The notes beneath the pieces were generated by a model that made no database searches, was not told the DNA's origin, and saw nothing but the letters and a program-made list of their open reading frames with translations. Position numbers and translations under genes: made by a program. Source: an uncultured Clostridia bacterium (GTDB lineage: Bacteria; Bacillota_A; Clostridia; Oscillospirales; Ruminococcaceae). Taken from it: 6,760 nucleotides of DNA. Within the stretch, counting starts at the first letter, position 1, and each line of letters starts with the position of its first letter. The stretch covers positions 1-6,760 of the forward strand of contig CAMVPV010000075.1 in assembly GCA_947169455.1 (NCBI GenBank), in the 5' to 3' direction. Below are positions 1 to 5,650 of the stretch, piece by piece.

Positions 1-625
1 CCTTCAGATTGAACGGGCATACCGCGCTTGCCATAGATACGGCGATGCCGACGTTCGCATTGACCAGCACCGACGGGAACGTTGCGGGGAACAGTGTCGG
101 TTCGGTGGTGGTGTTGTCGTAGTTGGGGACGAAATCAACGGTATCCTTGTCGATATCACGGAAAAGCTCCGCACATATCGGGTCAAGCTTGGCTTCGGTG
201 TAACGCGATGCCGCATAAGCCATATCGCGCGACCACGCCTTTCCGAAGTTTCCCTTGCTGTCAACATACGGGTGGAGCAGAGCTTCATTTCCGCGTGCAA
301 GGCGCACCATAGTTTCATATATAGCTGCGTCGCCGTGCGGATTGAGCCGCATGGTCTGTCCGACTATATTTGCGGATTTGGTCTTTCCGCCGTTCAGCAG
401 CCCCATAGTGTACATCGTGTAGAGAAGCTTGCGGTGCGAGGGCTTGAAGCCGTCTATCTCGGGCAGCGCACGCGAAACGATGACGCTCATCGCGTAGGGC
501 ATATAGTTCTTTTCGAGGGTATCGGTTATTTTTTCCTCTGCGATTATCCCGCTCCCTGCGATATAGGCGTTTATCTTCGGAGCTTTTTCCTCCGTCTTTT
601 CCTTGTCTTTCTTAGTTCTTGCCAT
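1..625 (-). CDS. parC: Type IIA DNA topoisomerase subunit A, ParC/GyrA-like, N-terminal part (cut by window edge)
   Basis: This is the breakage-reunion subunit of a type II topoisomerase; it cuts and rejoins DNA with the B subunit encoded upstream (parE-like). Only the first 208 codons are present, and the frame stays open to base 1. Family landmarks read directly are MPYAMSVIVSRALPEIDG (residues 42-59), KPSHRKLLYTM (61-71), the quinolone-region segment NPHGDAAIYET (95-105), GNFGKAWSRD (125-134), and RYTEAKL (141-147) with catalytic Tyr142 preceded by Arg141. The ATG at 625 follows the tautomerase stop by 31 bases. Its SD, AGGAGA at 638-643, sits 12 bases upstream, a rather long spacing; an in-frame TAA lies just upstream of the ATG. 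Pairing with a clostridial ParE-type B subunit favours ParC over GyrA, but the C-terminal domain that would settle this is outside the window. The position equivalent to GyrA Ser83 is Ala100. Confidence 0.93.
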   Translation of the reverse strand, partial: MARTKKDKEKTEEKAPKINAYIAGSGIIAEEKITDTLEKNYMPYAMSVIVSRALPEIDGFKPSHRKLLYTMYTMGLLNGGKTKSANIVGQTMRLNPHGDAAIYETMVRLARGNEALLHPYVDSKGNFGKAWSRDMAYAASRYTEAKLDPICAELFRDIDKDTVDFVPNYDNTTTEPTLFPATFPSVLVNANVGIAVSMASAVCPFNLK

Positions 626-656
626 TTTTACAGATTATCTCCTGATCTTTCTTGGT

Positions 657-884
657 TCAGCACTCATATTCGGGCTTCTTGTAAAGATATTCTCCGTCCT
701 CGGCGAGCACTTTGTCATATACCTGTTCTTTCCAGTCAGACTTTTCGACGTCCTTTATAGCGACCGAAACATGGGTGATGTCGCAGCCGAGCGTTTCAAC
801 TATATCCTGTGCTATCCTTTTTGCACATTCGAGCTTCTGCTCATCCGTTCTTCCGGGGTAGCATTTTATTTCAACATGGGGCAT
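657..884 (-). CDS. Small 4-oxalocrotonate tautomerase family protein, PptA-like
   Basis: This 75-residue protein belongs to the tautomerase superfamily, which uses an N-terminal proline, exposed after Met removal, as the catalytic base. It begins MPHVEIKCYPGRTDEQ and ends with KKPEYEC. From memory this pattern matches Escherichia coli PptA (YdcE), which begins MPHIDIKCFP and ends near KKPGYS, so it is closer to PptA than to classical 62-residue 4-oxalocrotonate tautomerase. Pro2 is present. The start is well fixed: a strong SD, GGGAGG at 892-897, lies 7 bases before the ATG, and the upstream Imm17-like gene ends 13 bases away. The protein is probably cytosolic and oligomeric. The natural substrate of this group is generally unknown, so no pathway is assigned. 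It lies between parE and parC and has no evident functional link to them. Confidence 0.9.
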   Translation of the reverse strand: MPHVEIKCYPGRTDEQKLECAKRIAQDIVETLGCDITHVSVAIKDVEKSDWKEQVYDKVLAEDGEYLYKKPEYEC

Positions 885-897
885 AAAGAGTCCTCCC

Positions 898-1086
898 TTA
901 CATTATTATACCTAAAACTATGAGTATGACGCCGAGTATCATATAGAACCTGCGGGCGCCGTTCTCGCCGAACAGCCTTGAGAATCCTCTGAATTTCCCG
1001 CTGTTCACGAAGAAACTCCAGCCGAAGTATCCTCCGCAGAACGAGAACAGTCCTCCGAGTATCGCTGCTATTTTAGTTCCTGTCAT
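898..1086 (-). CDS. Imm17-like (immunity 17 family) two-helix membrane protein
   Basis: This is a 62-residue hydrophobic protein. Segment 1 (about residues 6-27, rich in Gly/Phe) and segment 2 (about 48-62, FYMILGVILIVLGIIM at the end) look like transmembrane helices. They are joined by a basic loop containing FSRLFGENGARRFY (residues 35-48). The FG-x-x-GAR-x-FY-x-ILG pattern recalls small proteins annotated as immunity 17 family; this rests on memory of the family. A GTG at 1095 would give 65 residues, but the SD AGAGG (1097-1101) lies only 1 base from it. The ATG at 1086 is 10 bases from the same SD and is preferred. It follows parE by 40 bases and precedes the tautomerase by 13. No partner toxin is visible, so an immunity role here is only a name carried from the family. 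It may be a general small membrane protein. Confidence 0.78.
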   Translation of the reverse strand: MTGTKIAAILGGLFSFCGGYFGWSFFVNSGKFRGFSRLFGENGARRFYMILGVILIVLGIIM

Positions 1087-1126
1087 AGACCGCACACCTC
1101 TTTCATCAACACTGCGGGTCGTTCAT

Positions 1127-3124
1127 TTATGAGATATCCGCCAGCTCGAGATACTCGCTGCCGTTGTCGGCGATGTAGTTCTTGCGTGCCTCGAGGTCGT
1201 TGCCGAGCAGCATCTCAAACATAGCGAACGTCGATTCCGCATCGGTCGGGTTCACCTTGATCAGCCTTCTCGTGGAAGGATCCATGGTGGTGAGCGACAT
1301 CATTTCCGGCTCGTTCTCGCCGAGACCCTTCGAGCGCTCTATCTTGTATTTCTCATTGCCTATCTTTTTGAGGATATCCGCCTTTTCGCGCTCATCATAC
1401 GCGAAGTAGGTCATCTTCTTCGTGGTTATCTCAAACAGCGGCGATTCCGCGATATACACATACCCCTGCTCTATGAGCGTCGGCGTGAGGCGGTAGAGCA
1501 TCGTCAGTATCAGCGTGCGTATCTGGAAGCCATCGACATCGGCATCGGTGCAGATAACGATCTTGTTCCAGCGGAAATTGTCGATATTGAAATTTGAAAG
1601 CTCCTTGTTCGCCTTGGATTTCACCTCAACGCCGCACCCGAGCACCTTTATCAGATCGGTGATTATCTCGCTCTTGAATATCTTGGCGTAATCGGCTTTC
1701 AGGCAGTTGAGTATCTTTCCTCGGACGGGCATGACCGCCTGGAATTCTGAATTGCGCGCCTGCTTTACCGAACCGAGCGCCGAATCGCCCTCCACGATGT
1801 ATATCTCGCGCTGCGATACATCCTTGGAACGGCAATCGACGAATTTCTGCACCGAATTGAGCAGATCGACCTTGCCGGTCAGTTTTGAGGAAATGCTCGA
1901 ACGTGTACGTTCTGCGGCTTCGCGGCTTCGCTTGTTGACGAGTATGCGGTCGGCTATCTTGCCGGCTTCATCGGGATTTTCAAGGAAGTACACCTCCAGC
2001 TGATGCTTGAGGAACTCGGTCATGGCTTCGGCAATGAATTTATTGGTGACTGCTTTCTTGGTCTGGTTCTCGTAGGATGAAAGCGTCGAGAAGGACGACG
2101 ATACCAGCACAAGGCTCTCGTCTATATCATCGAATTTGATCTTTGTCTCGTTCGCCTTGTATTTGTTGTTGGATTTCATGAATGCATCGAGCTGCGAGAG
2201 GAACGCACGCTTCACGGCATCCTTCGGGGAGCCGCCGTGTTCAAGAAAGCTCGAATTGTGGTAGTACTCCATGAGCTTTACCTTGTTGTTGGAAAAAGCA
2301 AATGCCACCGCGATCTTTACATTGTACTCGGGCTTGTCCTCGCGGTCGCGTCCGCGGCGCTCGCACTGCCAGTACTGCGGGGTCGATACGGCATTCTCTC
2401 CGATGAGCTCGGCAAGGTAATCGGAAATGCCGTTCTCATAGAGGTAAATTTCCTCGTCAAATCCGCCGCTTTCATTTTCAAGGCGGAAAACGAAGCTGAT
2501 GCCGGGATTGACTACTGCCTGCTTTTTGAGCATCTCGCGGAAGTAGTCTGCTTCAACGGCGATATCTGTGAATACTTCAAGGTCGGCTTTCCAGCGGGTC
2601 TTGGTACCTGTGGCTGTCTTGTTCTTCTTGAGCGGTTCCTTGTTCAGTCCGCCGACGTTCTCTCCGTGCTCGAAATGCAGCGAATACAGCAAACCGTCGC
2701 GGCGCACCTCGACATCCATATATTCGGAGGAATACTGCGTTGCGCAGGCGCCGAGACCGTTCAGACCGAGTGAATACTCGTACTCGCCCGATTCGTTGTT
2801 GGCGTATTTGCTGCCTGCGTAAAGCTCGCAATAGACCAGCTCCCAGTTGAAGCGCTGTTCCGTTTCGTTCCAGTCAACGGGGCAGCCGCGTCCGAAATCC
2901 TCTACTTCAACGGAATTGTCGCGGAAGCTCGTGATGATGATCTTGTTTCCGTGACCCTCACGCGCCTCGTCGATCGAGTTTGAGATTATCTCAAATACCG
3001 CGTGCTTGCAGCCGTCAAGGCTGTCCGAGCCGAATATTACGGCGGGGCGCTTTCTTACTCTGTCGGCGCCCTTCAGCGTAACGATACTTTCGTTGCCGTA
3101 CTCCTTCTTTTTTCTTGGGGACAT
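1127..3124 (-). CDS. parE: Type IIA DNA topoisomerase subunit B, ParE-type (ATPase subunit of topoisomerase IV)
   Basis: This 665-residue ATP-driven subunit partners the A subunit downstream for DNA strand passage and chromosome decatenation. The GHKL ATPase domain shows EIISNSIDEA (residues 45-54; Glu45, Asn49, Asp52), DFGRG (76-80), the lid motif GLNGLG (120-125), and TGTKT (172-176). The transducer lysine lies in NQTKK (353-357, Lys356). The TOPRIM domain has EGDSA (445-449), PVRGKILN (466-473) and the metal site DADVDG (527-532), and ends with KGLGE (599-603) and TTMDP. The total is normal for ParE and too short for the extended GyrB of proteobacteria. A TTG at 3169 would add 15 residues and overlap the upstream stop, but the family-typical N-terminus MSPRKKKEYGNESI starts at ATG 3124. 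A modest SD, AGGTG (3135-3139), lies 10 bases before it. Canonical EGDSAGGS is EGDSALGS here. A chromosomal gyrB is presumably elsewhere. Confidence 0.95.
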   Translation of the reverse strand: MSPRKKKEYGNESIVTLKGADRVRKRPAVIFGSDSLDGCKHAVFEIISNSIDEAREGHGNKIIITSFRDNSVEVEDFGRGCPVDWNETEQRFNWELVYCELYAGSKYANNESGEYEYSLGLNGLGACATQYSSEYMDVEVRRDGLLYSLHFEHGENVGGLNKEPLKKNKTATGTKTRWKADLEVFTDIAVEADYFREMLKKQAVVNPGISFVFRLENESGGFDEEIYLYENGISDYLAELIGENAVSTPQYWQCERRGRDREDKPEYNVKIAVAFAFSNNKVKLMEYYHNSSFLEHGGSPKDAVKRAFLSQLDAFMKSNNKYKANETKIKFDDIDESLVLVSSSFSTLSSYENQTKKAVTNKFIAEAMTEFLKHQLEVYFLENPDEAGKIADRILVNKRSREAAERTRSSISSKLTGKVDLLNSVQKFVDCRSKDVSQREIYIVEGDSALGSVKQARNSEFQAVMPVRGKILNCLKADYAKIFKSEIITDLIKVLGCGVEVKSKANKELSNFNIDNFRWNKIVICTDADVDGFQIRTLILTMLYRLTPTLIEQGYVYIAESPLFEITTKKMTYFAYDEREKADILKKIGNEKYKIERSKGLGENEPEMMSLTTMDPSTRRLIKVNPTDAESTFAMFEMLLGNDLEARKNYIADNGSEYLELADIS

Positions 3125-3165
3125 TTTTATCACACACCTGTTTTTATTTGATTTATATAGATAGC

Positions 3166-4338
3166 TCAACCGGACTGTGAGCCGCCCGTCAGTTCGATGA
3201 CCGAAACAGCCTTCGCAGCTTTTACCGCGGACTTCGTATCGCCGTTCCTGTCCATGAAGATTATGTGACCGCCGTTCGATACAGCAAGGCTGCCGTCCGA
3301 CATCAGAGTGTAGTCGAGCACGCCCCTGCGCACGATGCTCTCGCTGCCGTCCGCGGCGACGTGAAGAAGCAGTCTGTCCGGCGGCATTATCCCGGGATAT
3401 TTCTCGCCGCGGCTCTCCTCGGCTTTCATGTTCTTTTCGGCGTTCACCAGGTTGCCCTCTATGAACATCTGCTTATCGCTCTTCTTCTTTGAGCGTTCGG
3501 GCGAATTGCCGCCGTTTTTCAGCGCCTCGCCGCCGAATGCCATTGAAAAGAAGTTCAGGTAATTGATTATCGCCTTTATCAGCCGCACAGGGAACAGGAT
3601 GATATCGAGCACCGGATTGCCTTCGGGAGCGCTCTCTCCGCCCGCGGGCTGTCTTATGCAGAACATACCGCCCTCGCCGTCCGGGATGGGGCAGATATAA
3701 TCGTACTTTTCATCGGAGAGCACCTCGTCCATCGTGCCCGAAACAGGGTCGAAGCACACGATGCTCTTGTTCTGCACGGCAGCTATCGAGCCGTATTCAT
3801 TGCGCGCATAGCCCGCCGTCGAGAAGTACAGCTTTCCGTCATGCATCACGGGGGATTCTTCGATAGTATCACCGTCGGTGATCTCGCGGCATCTCGATGA
3901 CGGTATCTCGTCATAAATGGATATGTGCTTTTCGTCGCTGTTCTCACCGCAGGAAACGTACAGTGTTCTTCCTTTGCAGCTCATCCTGCCGGGGAAGATG
4001 TCTTTTCCGGACACGATGAGTGTTTCATCGGTGTCGGCACGGTCGGAGCTGCGTATGTATATGCCGCCCGATTCGTCAAGGCGTATCGCATAGACGATAT
4101 CGCCGTTATAGCAGGCAAGACCGGTTATCTCACAGTACATCGCCGCCTGTTCCTCATCGGGAAGTCGTCCCTGTCCCATGAATCTGGCACCGGTTCCGGT
4201 GGTCTTCCATTCATTGCGGCGGCGGATATCCGCGAGCGCCGATTTGTAGCTGTTGAGCCTTCCGCAGGACAGCTCCTCTGTCTTCGCGCCGTTCGTGCGG
4301 AAGATCTTGTTTTCCGAAATATAAGCTATATCACTCAT
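3166..4338 (-). CDS. Uncharacterised propeller-like protein with an internal hydrophobic/basic insert
   Basis: I do not recognise this 390-residue protein. Much of it (residues 1-230 and 320-390) is built of short beta-prone units with Gly-Asp or Asn-Gly turns, for example DGKLYFSTAGYA (167-178), KSIVCFDPVSG (191-201) and GGHIIFMDRNGD (356-367). This is reminiscent of WD40- or TolB-like beta-propellers. No signal peptide is seen, so it is probably cytosolic. Residues 240-270 form a hydrophobic or amphipathic stretch (NPVLDIILFPVRLIKAIINY and on), followed by a Lys/Glu-rich linker (about 274-318). This interrupts the propeller-like pattern and could bind a membrane or a partner. An ATG at 4344 overlaps the prmA stop, but its SD GGAG (4348-4351) is only 3 bases away. 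The in-frame ATG at 4338 is 9 bases from that SD and is preferred. Coupling to prmA suggests co-translation, and parE follows after 41 bases. The propeller call is inference. Confidence 0.85.
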   Translation of the reverse strand: MSDIAYISENKIFRTNGAKTEELSCGRLNSYKSALADIRRRNEWKTTGTGARFMGQGRLPDEEQAAMYCEITGLACYNGDIVYAIRLDESGGIYIRSSDRADTDETLIVSGKDIFPGRMSCKGRTLYVSCGENSDEKHISIYDEIPSSRCREITDGDTIEESPVMHDGKLYFSTAGYARNEYGSIAAVQNKSIVCFDPVSGTMDEVLSDEKYDYICPIPDGEGGMFCIRQPAGGESAPEGNPVLDIILFPVRLIKAIINYLNFFSMAFGGEALKNGGNSPERSKKKSDKQMFIEGNLVNAEKNMKAEESRGEKYPGIMPPDRLLLHVAADGSESIVRRGVLDYTLMSDGSLAVSNGGHIIFMDRNGDTKSAVKAAKAVSVIELTGGSQSG

Positions 4339-4340
4339 GA

Positions 4341-5315
4341 TCATCTTCTCCGGAACAATACAGCCGCCCAGCCTCCGTCCTCACGGGTCTCGAGCCGTTC
4401 AAAGCCGTATTTTTCTATATTGCCTGTGACCTCGTCAGCGCGCTCGGTGATTATCCCCGAGACCGCCAGCATACCGCCGTTCGTGAGAAATCCTCCGAAA
4501 TACGGGGACATCGCGTTCAGAATGTCCGCAACGATGTTCGCGGCGATGAAATCGAACTTTCCGCCGCTGATGATCCTTTCGCGCAGCTTTTCGTCCCCGA
4601 TGATATTGCCCATGAGAGCGGTGTATTTTTCGTCGGGAATGTTGTTCTTGCGGGCGTTCTCCGCTGCCGTGCGGACGCTGCCCTCGTCAATATCGACCGC
4701 ACACACGTCCCCTGCGCCGAGAAGCACTCCCGCTATCGAGAGTATGCCGCTTCCGCAGCCGAGGTCGAGCAGGCGTCCTCCCGCAGAGAAGTTCTTTTCT
4801 ATGATCTCAAGGCAGAGCTTTGTGGTGTAGTGCTGTCCCGTGCCGAAGCTCGATGCGGGGTCTATTTCGAGTACGGTGCGTCCGCCGGGCTCACAGCTTT
4901 CCCACGAGGGCTTTATCAGCAGCTTTTCGCCGACCGTGAAAGGCTTGAAATACTGTTTCCAGTTATTTGCCCAGTCTTCCTCACGGACATTTGCAAGAAC
5001 GACTTCGAGCCGCCCGAAACGGTTTTCAGTGTCACGCTCCTTCAATGCGCAGATCTCGCTTTTCAGAGCGGTGAGCATATCCGCGCCTTGTTCGTTGCCG
5101 GGAAGATATACCGCAACATAGGCTTCTGAATTTCTGCTTCCGATGAGTTCTTCGTCGATGTAATCCCAGTTCATCTCGGTTTTTCCGGCGATGAATTCCT
5201 CGAGATCATTCGGGTCGGATATCATGAACCCGTTTATCCCTATGCGCAGAAGGCTGCCGCATACGGCTTCTGTGCCCTCCGAAGTGGTATATATCCTGAC
5301 TTCCGTCCAGTCCAT
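4341..5315 (-). CDS. prmA: Ribosomal protein L11 methyltransferase PrmA
   Basis: PrmA is a cytosolic SAM-dependent enzyme that methylates ribosomal protein L11. The 324-residue product has the family order: an N-terminal L11-recognition region containing REEDWANNWKQYFKPF (residues 111-126), then the class I methyltransferase domain. That domain shows ASSFGTGQHYTT (154-165), the SAM-binding loop DLGCGSGILSI (184-194), the acidic ribose contact VDID (207-210), and the catalytic-face motif ANIVADIL (259-266). E. coli PrmA is about 293 residues and Bacillus PrmA about 311, so this one is slightly long but complete. The ATG at 5315 has a good SD (GGAGG, 5324-5328) 8 bases upstream. It is the first gene of the leftward cluster, behind a consensus promoter and a structured leader. 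It overlaps the next ORF region at ATGA. In many Firmicutes prmA lies beside dnaJ or rsmE; neither neighbour is seen here. Confidence 0.95.
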   Translation of the reverse strand: MDWTEVRIYTTSEGTEAVCGSLLRIGINGFMISDPNDLEEFIAGKTEMNWDYIDEELIGSRNSEAYVAVYLPGNEQGADMLTALKSEICALKERDTENRFGRLEVVLANVREEDWANNWKQYFKPFTVGEKLLIKPSWESCEPGGRTVLEIDPASSFGTGQHYTTKLCLEIIEKNFSAGGRLLDLGCGSGILSIAGVLLGAGDVCAVDIDEGSVRTAAENARKNNIPDEKYTALMGNIIGDEKLRERIISGGKFDFIAANIVADILNAMSPYFGGFLTNGGMLAVSGIITERADEVTGNIEKYGFERLETREDGGWAAVLFRRR

Positions 5316-5323
5316 AAAGCCTG

Positions 5324-5328
5324 CCTCC
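5324..5328 (-). promoter_or_regulatory. SD of prmA, with complementary sequence in its own leader
   Basis: On the minus strand this reads GGAGG, 8 bases before the prmA ATG. The extended GGAGGC (5323-5328) can pair with GCCUCU in the leader (5374-5379), five Watson-Crick pairs plus one G-U. Leader CCUGC could also pair with the following GCAGG. Sequestration of the start site is therefore possible, but it is not demonstrated. Confidence 0.75.
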
Positions 5329-5362
5329 GATACTTAGATATATCAAACTCATTCATTACGAT

Positions 5363-5425
5363 AAAAAAAGCACAGAGGCTATGAGGGTCGCAGGGGTGAT
5401 ACTGCCGACATAGTTTTCCATGCTT
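5363..5425 (-). promoter_or_regulatory. Extended hairpin plus U7 at the 5' end of the prmA transcript (candidate attenuator or riboswitch)
   Basis: Read on the minus strand, the RNA expected to start at A5425 folds into an almost continuous hairpin. AAGCAUGGA (5425-5417) pairs with UCUGUGCUU (5376-5368), 9 pairs including two G-U. CUAUG (5413-5409) pairs with CAUAG (5383-5379). UCG-CAG with one bulged G (5408-5402) pairs with CUGCGA (5393-5388), closing an 8-base loop. The outer stem runs straight into seven U (5369-5363). That is the architecture of an intrinsic terminator with a large head, or of a compact aptamer joined to a terminator. About 50 bases of unstructured-looking leader follow before prmA. 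I matched it to no known riboswitch class from memory. Pairings were found by eye, without an energy calculation. Confidence 0.5.
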
Positions 5426-5432
5426 AAAGTTT

Positions 5433-5461
5433 ATTATACCATATCATATATAGTATGTCAA
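5433..5461 (-). promoter_or_regulatory. Consensus sigma-A promoter of the prmA-parE-parC cluster
   Basis: On the minus strand the -35 is TTGACA (5461-5456) and the -10 is TATAAT (5438-5433), both perfect consensus, separated by 17 bases. A TG one base upstream of the -10 makes it an extended -10 as well. The predicted start is A5425 or the base before it, about 110 bases upstream of the prmA ATG. A weak inverted repeat, GCACC (5462-5466) with GGTGC (5484-5488), lies just upstream of the -35. Confidence 0.9.
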
Positions 5462-5494
5462 GCACCAATTTTGCAGATAACACGGTGCGCCGAC

Positions 5495-5518
5495 CGGATC
5501 TTTTTATTAAAATATCCG
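5495..5518. repeat. Imperfect 24-bp palindrome between the divergent promoters
   Basis: The arms CGGAT (5495-5499) and ATCCG (5514-5518) are perfect, with further TTTT/AAAA symmetry inside and two mismatched positions per arm. It lies about 34 bases beyond the -35 of the prmA promoter and 19 bases before the -35 of the lipoprotein promoter. It could be a regulator site serving both directions. No regulator gene is visible, so this rests only on symmetry and position. Confidence 0.35.
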
Positions 5519-5536
5519 CAATTTGTACAAAACCTC

Positions 5537-5565
5537 TTGATTTTTCAGAAAAATCATGATAAAAT
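5537..5565 (+). promoter_or_regulatory. Sigma-A promoter of the lipoprotein gene, embedded in nested inverted repeats
   Basis: The -35 is TTGATT (5537-5542), the spacer is 17 bases, and the -10 is TAAAAT (5560-5565); transcription probably starts near 5571-5572. The promoter is spanned by an inverted repeat, CCTCTTGATTTT (5533-5544) with AAAATCAAAGAGG (5561-5573), symmetric apart from one extra A. A second perfect repeat, GATTTTT CAG AAAAATC (5539-5555), lies within the spacer. This symmetry suggests an operator. Confidence 0.75.
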
Positions 5566-5633
5566 CAAAGAGGCAGCCGATAATGAGCGATCTGCACTTC
5601 CGGCGCCGATCTGAATACCGATTTTATTACCGG

Positions 5634-5641
5634 AAAGGGAG
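5634..5641 (+). promoter_or_regulatory. SD of the lipoprotein gene
   Basis: AAAGGGAG ends 9 bases before the ATG at 5651, supporting that start. TTCCGG at 5598-5603 is complementary to CCGGAA at 5630-5635, which overlaps the SD. A weak hairpin could therefore partly occlude it. Confidence 0.7.
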
Positions 5642-5650
5642 CATCGTTTC

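Noticed and set aside
4..318. A 104-codon minus-strand open frame over the left end
   Set aside because: It is out of frame with the subunit A coding sequence, which runs from 625 to base 1 with all family motifs. The other frame has no recognisable features.
2237..2773. A 178-codon plus-strand open frame inside parE
   Set aside because: It is antisense to well-conserved ParE sequence and has no convincing start site or domain.
3125..3169. TTG start at 3169 for the B subunit, overlapping the upstream stop
   Set aside because: It would add 15 residues of AT-rich spacer with no SD, whereas the family-typical N-terminus begins at ATG 3124.
3141..3169. Internal promoter before parE (TTGAGC, 17 bases, TAAAAA on the minus strand)
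   Set aside because: Both boxes are weak, and the predicted start near 3134 would remove the SD of parE from the transcript.
3925..4830. A 301-codon plus-strand open frame
   Set aside because: It lies antisense to the propeller-like gene and prmA, whose minus-strand frames carry clear SD sites and, for prmA, full family motifs. Its translation looks like antisense shadow.
5420..5614. A 64-codon plus-strand frame in the divergent intergenic region
   Set aside because: It crosses both promoters and the palindromes, has no SD, and its translation looks random.
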